This document shows, one piece after another, positions 1-8,697 of a stretch of DNA of 32,879 nucleotides. Source of the DNA: Bacillota bacterium (GTDB taxonomy: Bacteria > Bacillota > UBA994 > UBA5500). The stretch spans positions 1 through 32,879 of the forward strand of contig JAKOXL010000031.1 in assembly GCA_029781045.1 (NCBI GenBank), given 5' to 3'. Both the position numbers and the translations under genes were made by a program. The notes beneath the pieces are model-generated. The model made no database searches. It was given only the letters and a program-made list of their open reading frames with translations, and had not been told where the DNA came from. Numbering within the stretch: the stretch's first letter is position 1; every line of letters starts with the position of its first letter.

Positions 1-743
1 TAAGCGGCATTGGCATAGGGGCCCCCGGGCCCATTGACGCCCATCGGGGTATCATTACTTGCCCGCCCAATTTGCCTAACTGGCGACAGGTGCCAATTGT
101 AGCTCAGTTGGAGCGGCGCTTTGGCGTACCCGTGGCCCTGGCCAACGATGCCAATGCGGCCACCTTGGGTGAAAAATGGGTAGGAGCAGCCCAAGAGAAC
201 AATCATTTTGTCTGCATGACCATCGGCACTGGTATTGGCGCCGGCATTTTCCTCAACGGCCAACTCCTGCAAGGTGCTACTGGCAACGCCGCCGAATTAG
301 GCCACATTGTGCTGAACCCCAACACGGAAGAAATCTGCACCTGCGGTCAGAAGGGCTGCTTTGAATGGCACGCCTCCGGCACTGCCATTGCCCGCAAAGC
401 CTCGGCCTTACTGGGCCGCCGGGTCACTGCCCAAGAAGTGTTTGAACTATATAGGTCGGGACAGCCGGCCATCGTACCCCTCGTGGAAGAAGTGTTCCAC
501 TATATCGGGGTGGCCTGTGTAACACTGGTCAATTTACTAGAACCGGAAAAGATCATTATCGGCGGCGGCGTAGCTCAGGCGGGAGCCCCCCTCTTTGCTT
601 ATGTGCGGAAATATGTCAGCAAATACCCGCTGAACCCGGGGAGCCGCCAAGTGCATATTGTTCCCGCCGGTCTCCGCACCAATGCGGGCATTATTGGGGC
701 CGCATCGCTCATCCTTTGCCCGCAGCCGGGGGTGAGCAAATGA
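1..743 (+). CDS. ROK-family sugar kinase (glucokinase-like), 5' truncated by window edge
   Basis: The open frame runs in from the left edge (frame starting at base 3), so the N-terminal ATP-binding part is missing. ROK kinases phosphorylate glucose or related sugars with ATP in the cytoplasm. Visible ROK hallmarks are the glycine-rich TIGTGIGAGIF stretch, the ELGHI motif, the zinc-binding CTCGQKGCFEWHASG segment (CxCGxxGCxE) and the C-terminal KIIIGGGV motif. The TTG at 72 lies inside the conserved domain and is not the real start. The stop overlaps the start of the next gene (ATGA at 740-743), so the two are translationally coupled, which suits hexose phosphorylation followed by hexose-phosphate isomerisation. 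The exact sugar cannot be read from the sequence. Confidence 0.93.
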   Translation, partial: SGIGIGAPGPIDAHRGIITCPPNLPNWRQVPIVAQLERRFGVPVALANDANAATLGEKWVGAAQENNHFVCMTIGTGIGAGIFLNGQLLQGATGNAAELGHIVLNPNTEEICTCGQKGCFEWHASGTAIARKASALLGRRVTAQEVFELYRSGQPAIVPLVEEVFHYIGVACVTLVNLLEPEKIIIGGGVAQAGAPLFAYVRKYVSKYPLNPGSRQVHIVPAGLRTNAGIIGAASLILCPQPGVSK

Positions 744-1714
744 CGCAGGTCCCCATCTTCTTGCAGCCCACTTTTCACGAGCGCATCTGGGGCGGCGACG
801 CTTTACAACACTATTTTGGCTACACCCTGCCCTCGGGCCGTACCGGCGAGTGTTGGGCTATCTCGGCCCATCCAAAAGGGGAGAGTATTGTGCGGGAGGG
901 CTCTTACGCCGGCCTCACCTTAGGGCAGCTATGGTCGCAGCACCCTTATCTGTTTGGCCATGGGGAAGCTGAACGTTTCCCCCTTTTGATAAAACTCATT
1001 GATGCTCAGGATGATCTATCGGTGCAGGTGCACCCGGATGATGCCTATGCGGCTCGCTACGAAGGTGGGCAGGCCGGCAAAACGGAAGCCTGGTATGTGC
1101 TGGCTTGCCGTGAAGGAGCGGAAATTGTCTATGGCCATGCCTGCCAAAGCCTAGATGAGTTCAAGGAGCTGGTGGCCGCCGGTAAATGGAAGCAGTTGCT
1201 GCGCCGAGTGCCCGTAAAACCGGGCGATTGTTTCGAAGTGCCCAGCGGGCTAGTCCACGCCCTGGGAACCGGAATGCTAGTCTATGAAGTGCAGCAGAAC
1301 TCGGATCTCACCTATCGCCTTTACGATTACGACCGTCTCGATGCCAACGGTCAACGGCGGGAACTGCACCTGGAGCAGGCCTTAGCAAACATTAGCCTAC
1401 TACCTCCGCCCGCAAGGCAATTACCCCGGAAAACTCAAGTACCGGGGGCCCGCATCGAGACCCTCGTAGAAAACCGGTATTTTGGCCTGCAAAAATGGAC
1501 ACTGCAGGCAGTTGCCCACTTAACGCCAACCGCCTCTTACTTGCTGGTAAGCGTTATTGCCGGGCAAGGGCAAATCCAGACCAGCGCTGGGAGCTTCTCT
1601 TTTCAACGGGGCGACCACCTAATAATACCCAGGGATGCGGCTCAGCAGTTCTCGGTGCAGGGAAATAGTGAATGGCTGGTGGCCTACCCTCCCCTGGCAG
1701 CCCAACTTTCGTAA
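740..1714 (+). CDS. manA: Mannose-6-phosphate isomerase, class I
   Basis: A 324-residue cytoplasmic enzyme interconverting mannose-6-phosphate and fructose-6-phosphate. Family features in order: the N-terminal RIWGGDAL motif, the metal-binding LSVQVHPDD, KTEAWYVL with the conserved Glu, and the PSGLVHALGTGMLVYEVQQ segment leading to the active-site TYRLYDYDR. Length fits the short Firmicutes class I type. The ATG at 740 is chosen because GGGGGTGA lies just upstream and it overlaps the TGA of the ROK kinase; an upstream in-frame codon at 716 would lie inside the kinase gene and has no ribosome site. It probably feeds mannose or mannosylated substrates into glycolysis together with its neighbour. 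Confidence 0.93.
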   Translation: MTQVPIFLQPTFHERIWGGDALQHYFGYTLPSGRTGECWAISAHPKGESIVREGSYAGLTLGQLWSQHPYLFGHGEAERFPLLIKLIDAQDDLSVQVHPDDAYAARYEGGQAGKTEAWYVLACREGAEIVYGHACQSLDEFKELVAAGKWKQLLRRVPVKPGDCFEVPSGLVHALGTGMLVYEVQQNSDLTYRLYDYDRLDANGQRRELHLEQALANISLLPPPARQLPRKTQVPGARIETLVENRYFGLQKWTLQAVAHLTPTASYLLVSVIAGQGQIQTSAGSFSFQRGDHLIIPRDAAQQFSVQGNSEWLVAYPPLAAQLS

Positions 1715-1789
1715 CCATTTCGTTATTGCATCGTCCTTTGCCTGGGGCCATAATTAATTAATACCATCAACGGAATTGGAGGGCCCACC

Positions 1790-3091
1790 ATGTCTGAGCA
1801 AAGGCGCACCAGTAAGCTACACGAATTGCTGCGTTTCTATTTTCCTTTAGCCGTTACCTGGATGCTAATGATGTTTACCCACACCATCATTAGCAGCGGT
1901 CTGGCGCGCACTGTGGACCCTACCGTCTCCACGGCAGCCTATGCGGTTGCTCTTAGTCTAGGAGCTATCTTCGAAGCTCCGTCGGTGATGCTGCGGCAAA
2001 CGGGCATGGCCCTTATATCTAGCCGCCAGTCCTACCAGGTGGTGCGACGCATGGCCGGTATCACCCTGCTGGCTTGCATGGCCATCGTGCTGGCCATCGG
2101 TTATGTGCCCGCTCTCGGGCGCTTCGTATTTCAGGATATCCTGGGCGTAACCGATGAACTTCTGGCAGCCACCATTACCGCCTTTAGAGTAACCATGCTG
2201 CTGCCCATCGCCAGTACTCTGCGCTGTTTCTATCATAGTTTGATTATGTTAAACCGGCGCACCACCTACATTTCCATCGGTATGTTCATTCGCGTGGGCT
2301 TCATGATTGTTCTCATTTACTGCTTCTCTACCTATCGTTGGGTAGTTGGCCCACTGGTGGGCGCTATTGCCATAGTGGGTGGCATCTTCATTGAAGGGGT
2401 TAATGCCTACTGGTTTGGCCGCAAGCTCGTACCGGAAGGCGAAACCACAATTACGCCCCGCACCGCTTGGAGCTTCTACACGCCCCTAATTGCCTCTTCG
2501 CTTTTCGTGGCCATGGGCAAACCATTTATTAATGGGGGCTTAGCCCGCATGCCCAACGCCGCGGTGGCGTTGGCGGCCTTCAATGTGGCCTCGTCCTTCG
2601 CTTGGGTACTAATTAGCACCTGTCAAAACGTGCATCAGGTAACCATGGTTTTCGGGCGTGATCCGCTCGACCGCCCATTGGTAAAGAAGTTTGCTGCAAC
2701 GGTGGGCATAGTGTCTACGGCAGCCCTGTTGGCAGTTTCTCTTAGCCCGTTAGGACGCTGGCTACTAACCAACCTAATTCAGGTGCCAGACGAGTTAATC
2801 GAGCCCTCCCTCTGGGGAATTCGCACCTTCGCTCTCTTCCCGCCGGTTATCTGTTGGCTTGAATACAATACCGGCCTTTTACTTCTGACCCAGGCCAGCC
2901 GTTTGGTGAGCTTAGGCAAGACTGTCAACCTGTTGGCCACCATCGCTTTTGTGCTAACTCTGGCTCCCCTGGTGCCCGGCGCCATCGCTGCGCCACTGGC
3001 TCAACTTATCGGTTTCGCCAGCGAGGGCCTGGTGTTACAGTTCGGCCTCTCACTGCAAAGACACCGTCTAATGCAAAGGTCCCACTACTAG
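1790..3091 (+). CDS. Polytopic membrane protein, MATE/MOP-flippase-like
   Basis: A 433-residue, very hydrophobic protein with roughly ten to twelve predicted membrane segments in two halves (about residues 12-215 and 225-425), separated by a charged loop near WFGRKLVPEGE. The two-half layout and a first helix starting RFYFPLAVTWMLMMF resemble the MATE/polysaccharide-flippase (MOP) superfamily. I do not see a motif that fixes the substrate, so it could be a drug/cation exporter, a lipid-linked saccharide flippase or an ANK-like relative. GGAGG precedes the ATG, and a strong terminator directly after the stop suggests a single-gene unit. The preceding gene ends 75 bases upstream. Confidence 0.65.
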   Translation: MSEQRRTSKLHELLRFYFPLAVTWMLMMFTHTIISSGLARTVDPTVSTAAYAVALSLGAIFEAPSVMLRQTGMALISSRQSYQVVRRMAGITLLACMAIVLAIGYVPALGRFVFQDILGVTDELLAATITAFRVTMLLPIASTLRCFYHSLIMLNRRTTYISIGMFIRVGFMIVLIYCFSTYRWVVGPLVGAIAIVGGIFIEGVNAYWFGRKLVPEGETTITPRTAWSFYTPLIASSLFVAMGKPFINGGLARMPNAAVALAAFNVASSFAWVLISTCQNVHQVTMVFGRDPLDRPLVKKFAATVGIVSTAALLAVSLSPLGRWLLTNLIQVPDELIEPSLWGIRTFALFPPVICWLEYNTGLLLLTQASRLVSLGKTVNLLATIAFVLTLAPLVPGAIAAPLAQLIGFASEGLVLQFGLSLQRHRLMQRSHY

Positions 3092-3095
3092 TAAT

Positions 3096-3130
3096 AAAGC
3101 AAGCAACCCAAGTCGGTTGCTTGCTTTTTT
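3096..3130 (+). terminator. Rho-independent terminator
   Basis: A perfect 13-bp stem (3096-3108 with 3115-3127) with a 6-base loop ends in a run of T. It lies five bases after the stop of the MATE-like gene. Confidence 0.95.
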
Positions 3131-3214
3131 GCAGGGTTTTCTGGCCCTATTGGTTAACTACATAACATGCTGATGGATATACTAGAGTTAATTATGGCAA
3201 AAGGAAGTGGTTAC

Positions 3215-4006
3215 ATGCGTTTCCGTCCTCACCTGGCTCTTATAGGCATTCTCACCCTCAGCATTATCATCATTGGCTGCCAGCCTACCTCCGGCTATCA
3301 GCTAATAACCAACCTTGAACGGTTACCGGACCAGGTGCGTTCATGGGCCGAAGCCTATAGTCAAATTTTCGCTGGCACTAGCATGAGCGATGATAAATAC
3401 ACCTATGTGCTCATCAGCACCGGGCCGGCAGCCGATCCCCAGCAGAAAATAAATATCCTTGATATCCGAGAAGAAGAAGGAAAACTCATTGTGGAGGTGG
3501 ATTTGGCTGGCGAGGTAAGCGATACGGCCCAGCCGGGGCAGAATTATTCCTACCCCTTTGCCCTCGCCCGCTTACCTAAGACCCAGCTCCCTGTAGAATT
3601 TCGCTCCACAGTTAACTCCGAGCTCTGGATACCCCGCGTAGTTGGCGTACCCGAGGGCTGGCTACCCTTTGCCGGGCCAGAAGGTGAAGTTACTTACAGC
3701 GAAAGGCGCCCGCAAATTGTATTAGGTGCAATGCCACCAAAGCCGGGTGTTTACAACGATGTGAGAATTATCGAAGGGCTGGCCCGCGTATTTGAGGCCA
3801 CGGTGGAACAAGACTGGGTCACCAACGGCATACCCCACAACCATAGCTTTACCACCGCTGCCGCCGGCGCGCCCGATTGGGGCTTCTTCCGTTTTGAACT
3901 GGAGCCACTCAGAGGCAACACAGACCTTTTGCGGATTTACAGCACCAGCGCCAAAGATGGCAGTATTGAGAATCTGGTTACGGTAAAGACAACGGGAGCG
4001 AGGTGA
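3215..4006 (+). CDS. Lipoprotein with PrcB-like and Gmad2-like domains
   Basis: A 263-residue probable lipoprotein. The N-terminus is a lipoprotein signal (hydrophobic residues 8-20, lipobox IIGC with Cys22). The middle (about residues 70-120) resembles the PrcB C-terminal fold (IDIREEEGKLIVEVDL-type strands). The C-terminal part (about 190-245) has the pattern of Gmad2, an immunoglobulin-like domain found with spore-germination and secreted proteins (EGLARVFEATV, later FFRFELE). The ATG at 3215 is preferred over an ATG-like codon at 3167 because AAGGAAG lies 5-8 bases upstream and it puts the signal peptide at the N-terminus. The next gene starts 4 bases after its stop, so the lipoprotein and the SpoIVB-like peptidase are probably co-expressed at the membrane surface. 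Domain names are by eye. Confidence 0.7.
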   Translation: MRFRPHLALIGILTLSIIIIGCQPTSGYQLITNLERLPDQVRSWAEAYSQIFAGTSMSDDKYTYVLISTGPAADPQQKINILDIREEEGKLIVEVDLAGEVSDTAQPGQNYSYPFALARLPKTQLPVEFRSTVNSELWIPRVVGVPEGWLPFAGPEGEVTYSERRPQIVLGAMPPKPGVYNDVRIIEGLARVFEATVEQDWVTNGIPHNHSFTTAAAGAPDWGFFRFELEPLRGNTDLLRIYSTSAKDGSIENLVTVKTTGAR

Positions 4007-4010
4007 TCCT

Positions 4011-4880
4011 TTGTCCAGCAGACGCACATCTCTATTAACCATAATTGCAGTAGGCTGCATCTCCTATTTACTAGATCCTACGCCCGACCGCCTACCTTTC
4101 CTCGCGTTGGCGGCGGCCATCCTAGGAACCATCCTTCTCCCTCGCACCAAGAAGGAACGGATAGCAGGAATCCTGCTCTGCTGTGCGCTGCTATTCTTCT
4201 TCATAGGCCCCGTGCTAAGCAGCCAGTTCATTGAGGAAACTTTAGCTGGCATAACGGCAGAACCGATGCAGCACTGGCCAGCTCCCGCTGCCCAGGTGGG
4301 GTTAGGAGGGCAACAGATAACGTTTAGGGGCGATGGTCGGTACTATATAGCCACAGTCTGCTACTGGCTAAATAAGCACCAAGCATTAGTTGCTGCCCAT
4401 CGTATCAAAGAGTTTTCTGTAGGAGCTAGCATGCCTATCCAGCTGGTGGCGGAAGGGCTGGTTGAAGAACTCTCAGCCGAGATACTCTTTAATGATGATA
4501 ATGGGGTGGGCATTAAGCTGGCCGATGAGCCTTCCTCCCCATGGGAGCAATTGCCGATAGCAGGCACCAGCGAGATTATCATTGGGGGAGAAGCCGAGAT
4601 CATCTCCATCCACGGCGGTTCTTTCCCTGTCATAGTTAAAGGCTTTCTTGCCATGGACAGCCAACAAGAGAAGGTTGTTATAGAAAGGATTAATGATACG
4701 GATAACTTCATCGGTGGCATGAGCGGCAGCCCCATCGTGCAAAATGGGAAGATCATCGGCTTCATGAGTAGTACGCTAAGAGGAATGAAAGGCTTAGCCT
4801 TCGGTAATGTAGCGGCCCAGGCATACGCACAAACGGAAGGCTTAATGCAAGAATACGCTCGAGAGAAGCCACAAAAATAG
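4011..4880 (+). CDS. SpoIVB-like (S55) membrane-anchored serine peptidase
   Basis: A 289-residue protein with about three N-terminal hydrophobic segments (residues 6-21, 28-43, 51-69) and then an extracytoplasmic domain. The motif FIGGMSGSPIVQNGKIIG (about 233-250) matches the active-site serine region of SpoIVB peptidases, which cleave SpoIVFA and open the SigK checkpoint. His130 in LVAAHRI is the likely catalytic histidine. There is no clear PDZ domain and the protein is shorter than SpoIVB, so it is a relative rather than SpoIVB itself. It starts with TTG (4011) behind GAGGTGAT, four bases after the lipoprotein stop; no better start is in frame. A terminator follows. A role in surface proteolysis with the neighbouring lipoprotein is inferred. 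Confidence 0.72.
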   Translation: MSSRRTSLLTIIAVGCISYLLDPTPDRLPFLALAAAILGTILLPRTKKERIAGILLCCALLFFFIGPVLSSQFIEETLAGITAEPMQHWPAPAAQVGLGGQQITFRGDGRYYIATVCYWLNKHQALVAAHRIKEFSVGASMPIQLVAEGLVEELSAEILFNDDNGVGIKLADEPSSPWEQLPIAGTSEIIIGGEAEIISIHGGSFPVIVKGFLAMDSQQEKVVIERINDTDNFIGGMSGSPIVQNGKIIGFMSSTLRGMKGLAFGNVAAQAYAQTEGLMQEYAREKPQK

Positions 4881-4940
4881 AAGGCTACACAGTCTTGCGG
4901 GTAAAGCAAAGAGCTATATAACTTGGCCCCAGCATTAAAC

Positions 4941-4978
4941 AGCCACGGGAAACACGCCCGTGGCTATTTCTTCTATTT
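4941..4978 (+). terminator. Rho-independent terminator
   Basis: A 9-bp GC-rich stem (4941-4949 with 4957-4965) and 7-base loop are followed by a T-rich tail. It ends the lipoprotein-peptidase unit and separates it from the convergent acetyltransferase gene. Confidence 0.85.
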
Positions 4979-4998
4979 AGACGTATTAGCCGAGAATA

Positions 4999-5816
4999 TC
5001 ATACAGAAAACCAATACACCTGATAATCATAGGCTTTAGCGAACCCTAGGCTTTCTGCCAGCGCAATTGAGCCCTTGTTAGTGGGCATCACATCCCAATG
5101 GACAGCGATGCCTCGCTGGTGGCACTGTTCCAGCAAAGCAGCTGTGGCTAATTTAGCAAACCCCTGCTGGCGAAACTCGGGTAGCGTCTCCACCACCAGC
5201 GCATGTCTCTGGGCGCCGGCATACCCCGTAAAACAGAAACTGACTACCTGATCCTCCACTACACAGCAGTTGCCTAGGCCGTTAGCCAAGAATCGATCAG
5301 GGGATTGCCAGCAATCCCACAACATCTTCGTCAGGAAATGTTCTTTGCCTAAGGGGCCGGCTAAAAGAGCAGCATCAATTGGTACTGCCTTTGCCCGCTC
5401 CTCTACTTCGTGCCAACGCGGTTGAGCCAGCAAATAGACCAACTGGGGCTCAGACTGCAATTCCCTCTTGGCGAAGGTATGCTCAATCAATAAATTCCAA
5501 GCCGGATCATCAGCACTGAACTCGAAACTAGACATCCCACGAGCCTTCAGAAAGGCGGCCAACTCCGCATCGATTAGCCGCTCCACGTCTCGTAAGAATT
5601 CCTGCCCTGGTTTCCCCAATAAAAAAAACCGCTCTGCCCCTGCACCCAAACCAGGGCTGCCTGAGGCGCTGTCGATTGATCTACAAAAACCCTGCCAGGA
5701 CTATGGCCTCGAATCACCGAGTCCGACTCAGGGTAATAAATCTTGCCTCCGGTCAGAGGAACCGCCAGCTGAAATTGCGTCTTTGCTAATTCAAACGCTG
5801 TCTTTCTCCTTACCAA
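4999..5816 (-). pseudogene. GNAT acetyltransferase, frameshifted at a T8 run
   Basis: Two overlapping minus-strand frames together make one protein of about 270 residues resembling the GNAT_acetyltran_2 (ZmaR-like) group. The N-terminal part (5816 down to about 5621) reads to QAALVWVQGQSGFF. The C-terminal part, in another frame, continues LLGKPGQEFLRDVERL and carries the acetyl-CoA binding core (residues such as LVVETLPEFRQQGFAK and ALAESLGF). The frames meet at eight T residues (plus-strand A run 5621-5628); a ninth T would restore one frame. A real deletion, a sequencing or assembly error in the homopolymer, or slippage are all possible. A TTG at 5816 is the most upstream plausible start; the real start is uncertain. 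A TATAAT hexamer lies upstream. Confidence 0.75.
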
Positions 5817-5865
5817 TGCTTGTAGGGCAGTCCTCTGCCCCTTTTTGGCAAAATATCTACCCTAG

Positions 5866-5894
5866 ATTATAGCCTTTTGTCTCCTGAACAGAAA
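5866..5894 (-). promoter_or_regulatory. Candidate vegetative promoter for the acetyltransferase gene
   Basis: On the minus strand a perfect TATAAT (5866-5871) stands 17 bases from a weak TTTCTG (5889-5894). The -10 is convincing and the -35 poor. Confidence 0.4.
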
Positions 5895-5903
5895 CGGGTT
5901 AGA

Positions 5904-6152
5904 TCAAAGTGCTGAGGTATAGGCATTAGAAATCGTCTCGCAATCCACGATAGTACCTTCTGGGGTGGTCTCAATTAGTTCAACCCATATAGGCTGGTTC
6001 AAATACTAGCCCCCCGCCCCTGGGCGTAGCTGAAGAGCCTTTGTGCTTGTCTGCGAATTTTCCACTGTACTCTCGTGACAGCATGGCAAGTAGGAGAGAA
6101 CCGACAGAAAGGACTAACAAAGAAACGACAGGCAGTTTATTCTTTCCCTTGG
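5904..6152 (-). pseudogene. Decayed paralogue of the membrane-anchored protein at 14003-14551
   Basis: Directly after the stop of the lipoprotein gene, the minus strand encodes a typical signal-anchor (LPVVSLLVLSVGSLLLAML) with no start codon, reaching a stop near 5993. In another frame it continues YLNQPIWVELIETTPEG and ends at 5904. This C-terminal stretch matches the end of the protein at 14003-14551 (DRPIRV, then VELIETVPE), with a one-base loss in the AGTATT-TGAACC region, a deletion of about eight codons, and loss of most of the middle domain. It is therefore a shrunken, frameshifted copy of that gene, once probably last in the site A operon. Confidence 0.7.
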
Positions 6153-7265
6153 TTACCTAGACGGTAACTGAAAGCTGAACATCTTAGTATTAATCTTATC
6201 TGCAGGGAAAGTCGTCTCGGACAATGCCTTGCCACGGGCATCGTAAACAGTGAGCACAGCGTTACTATACTCGTAGGCTAGAGTGGCTTGCGGTTTACCG
6301 TTTTGCCAAACTATGGTGATACGTTTACTAGGAAGTTGGGCTCCGGTCTTCTTGTCTACCGAGTCAGTGCAATCGTAGTTTAGGAGCAAGCAATCCTCCC
6401 AGGCGGTAACATCATAGAGCTTGATGCCATTGATTTTCTCCTGCGGCAAGAGCCTATCGAAAATAGCACTCTTGTATTGTTCGTAGTAAGCATATTTGCC
6501 AGTTTGCAAATCCAGTGACGCCAGAGCCAGCCCATCGCGGAAATAATACTTGCCCTCAATAATACCATTGTTATAAGTGGGTAGAGAGTTGCCTACTAAG
6601 TCGGCTCCAGGGCGCACTTCATAGGTTTGGAAAGCAGTCTGCTCGCTAGCAAAATCATAGGTAAGGCAATGAAAATAATTCTCCCAATGCGAGTGGCTGT
6701 CATCTTCAGGCCACTGTTCAAGAAAGATTAGCGTTACCTGACCAGCTGTGTAATCGGCCAACACCAAGTTAAGAAAACTGCTTTCCGTCTCCTTCTTGCC
6801 TTCTGGAGGAGACAGCCGCGCCTCCAGGCCATCTTTGGTACATACAATAAGCCCCGCATATTGCCCCTCGCTATCGTATTCAACCTCAACTATGCAGCCT
6901 TTGCCATATATCCAGTGCTTTTCCGGATCGGGAAAAATCATCAAGTCGGGTTGCCGGACCTCAATACCGTCCTCTTCCCGTAAGAAGGATACAAGCGTCG
7001 TGCCATCCCAAAGCTTAGCGTCAGGCCCTAGGCCAATCTCCGGTATTAAGGGAGCTTTGTATAACGTTTCACCTTGCCATTGAACCGTACCATCGCTGCA
7101 GTTAATATGGCCTATCTGCACGTCCAATTGATTGTCAGCGGTGTTGTGATAAAAAAGGGTCGGTATGATGATATCTTCCTTCGGTGAACATCCAAAAAGA
7201 CATAGAAGCAGACCGAAGGCAAAGGTAAGGGCCAAAACAATACCCCTCACTGACCGCTTAATCAT
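6153..7265 (-). CDS. Putative lipoprotein of unknown function
   Basis: A 370-residue protein with a lipoprotein signal peptide (Lys/Arg-rich start, hydrophobic residues 9-24, lipobox LFGC with Cys26), so it is probably tethered to the outer face of the membrane. The rest is acidic and rich in Tyr, Trp and short beta-like stretches, including repeated patterns such as YNNGIIEGKYYFRDGLALASLDLQTGKY, suggestive of a beta-propeller-like fold, but I recognise no family. The ATG at 7265 has AGGAGG about ten bases upstream. It follows the amidase pseudogene on the same strand and could be read from site A, possibly limited by a weak hairpin at 7292-7324. Confidence 0.8.
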   Translation of the reverse strand: MIKRSVRGIVLALTFAFGLLLCLFGCSPKEDIIIPTLFYHNTADNQLDVQIGHINCSDGTVQWQGETLYKAPLIPEIGLGPDAKLWDGTTLVSFLREEDGIEVRQPDLMIFPDPEKHWIYGKGCIVEVEYDSEGQYAGLIVCTKDGLEARLSPPEGKKETESSFLNLVLADYTAGQVTLIFLEQWPEDDSHSHWENYFHCLTYDFASEQTAFQTYEVRPGADLVGNSLPTYNNGIIEGKYYFRDGLALASLDLQTGKYAYYEQYKSAIFDRLLPQEKINGIKLYDVTAWEDCLLLNYDCTDSVDKKTGAQLPSKRITIVWQNGKPQATLAYEYSNAVLTVYDARGKALSETTFPADKINTKMFSFQLPSR

Positions 7266-7291
7266 TCACCGTTCCTCCTACCTGCATTTTT

Positions 7292-7324
7292 TTATAAAAA
7301 GAGGTAGACAGAAGCCCGCCTCTT
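7292..7324 (-). terminator. Weak terminator or attenuator-like hairpin
   Basis: On the minus strand a 6-bp stem (7319-7324 with 7299-7304) is followed by TTTTTAT and more T/A-rich sequence. It lies between the amidase pseudogene and the lipoprotein gene. The stem is short, so it may be leaky. Confidence 0.4.
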
Positions 7325-7333
7325 CTTGATACT

Positions 7334-8470
7334 TTACCAGAGCGTATAAAACACCCATTTACCAGCATCTGAACTAGTGTATGGCAAGTCCTTCACATCA
7401 TTGGTATGGCCACATCGTGTTCGTGTCACAGTATCGTTCTGGCTAATCATTACTATGTGTGAAGGCATGCGAATCACCGCACCCGCGACAGCAGTCTGGA
7501 AATCAGACTCCTTCCAATAGCCTTTGTTTAACATATAGGTTTCCATAGCCGACACAGATATCCAGGCAGATTTTCCAGGCGCCCATGTAGCATCTCTTGG
7601 CAGTCCACCTGCTTCTAGGCACTGAGACACAAAGTTGGCACAATCACTATGACAATACTTAGGATAGTTACTATTCCACTTTGTCTGGTCTCGATATACA
7701 TTAAGGTTTGCACCACAGTCGTACTTGTAGACAGCAGTGAATGGAACATTGGATGTGTAGCGCCTAGCATAGTCTCGAGCAGCAATTCGGTCGTAGTTAG
7801 GGTACAGACTAGATGTTACTTAAGTGGAGTTCTGCTTAGCTGCAATAGATCTTACCGCCTCACGCCCCTCATTCCGAAGGGTTTCAGGTTCAGCAGGGAA
7901 CATTTGCTCGACAGGTACGTGACCGTCTGAGTTCTGGGCTAGTACAGTCACCTGGTCTGAATCAAACTGTCCTCTGTTCAGCTTACCACTAATACGCAAA
8001 ATGAAATTAGTGTTTTGCTTTTCACCCAGATAACTCTCCACTTCCTCAACCCAAAAGTTTACTTGTTGGGCTACGGTGGCCTTCTGGGATTCGTTAAAAT
8101 CAGAGCGTTGCACGTGTTCCGCCCCAATATGCCCACTAGTGCGATCAGTAGGCACATTAGCTTCTTCAAACATTCCTTGTATGAAGGGTAGCTCATGCGC
8201 ATCTTTTGCTTTAAGAACACGAGTGAGGGAGACTAGCAAATCCGCTTGATACTGCTCACCTTCAACGGTTAGGTCGTAGAATTCTGCATGAGCATCGAGT
8301 ATATGGTAGTAATATGAATACCCATCAGCGACCAATTCCAGCGCGTAAATCTTGATCTGTTCAGCTAATACCTCACTCGAAGCGGTGACAGCGCTAGTCG
8401 GTGCCACAGCTTGGGCCACGAAACAGACAACGGCGAGGAACATAGCTGCTAAACGACTGGTTGGTTTCAT
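7334..8470 (-). pseudogene. Secreted amidase_6-type protein interrupted by an in-frame TAA
   Basis: One continuous minus-strand frame is broken only by a TAA at 7820-7822. The upstream part has a signal peptide (MKPTSRLAAMFLAVVCF, processed near AVAPTSA) and a domain of about 190 residues. The downstream part is a recognisable amidase_6 (putative NlpC-like cysteine amidase) domain: NYDRIAARDYARRY, then SDCANFVSQCLEAGG with the catalytic Cys, and late His residues in SHIVMIS and GHTND. The segment between these His motifs looks shortened compared with the family. The ATG at 8470 is preserved behind GGGGAG; a further in-frame ATG at 8542 with AGGAG would add 24 Cys-rich residues. It lies downstream of promoter-like site A. 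Only the N-terminal product would be made without readthrough. Confidence 0.85.
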
Positions 8471-8558
8471 GTTTTTCTCCCCTTTCTTTTTACACTTGAG
8501 TACCTGAGCACACGTACACCAGTAGCTCGTCTTGTCACACATAGAAACTCCTGTTTCG

Positions 8559-8607
8559 ATCACCCCCTCATCTATATATCAGTTGAGAGGTCCAATTTGT
8601 GACACCC
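8559..8607 (-). promoter_or_regulatory. Putative ECF promoter, site A
   Basis: Minus strand: TGTCACA (8598-8604), 17 bases, GATATA (8575-8580), then AGATGAGGGGGTGAT. It lies upstream of the amidase pseudogene and lipoprotein. It is one of seven sites in this window with identical spacing. Confidence 0.75.
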
Positions 8608-8654
8608 ATAACAAAGGAATTTTCCAAGACCTCACAGCAGGCAAAGCAAAGTAT

Positions 8655-8690
8655 AGGCGGCTCCTGGCCTTTGCCAGTAGCCGCCTTTTG
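8655..8690. terminator. Strong bipartite hairpin terminator
   Basis: An 8-bp outer stem (8655-8662 with 8679-8686) and a 5-bp inner stem (8664-8668 with 8673-8677) close a 4-base loop. On the plus strand it ends in TTTTG; on the minus strand it follows the RCC1-like gene directly, which it most likely terminates. Confidence 0.7.
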
Positions 8691-8697
8691 TTCACAA

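Noticed and set aside
5825-5846. Plus-strand hairpin with T5 tail resembling a terminator
   Set aside because: No plus-strand gene ends nearby. The 6-bp stem lies in the leader of the minus-strand acetyltransferase gene and may be chance.
5468-5872. 134-codon plus-strand frame opposite the acetyltransferase
   Set aside because: It is a shadow of the two acetyltransferase frames, with no ribosome site and no recognisable protein.
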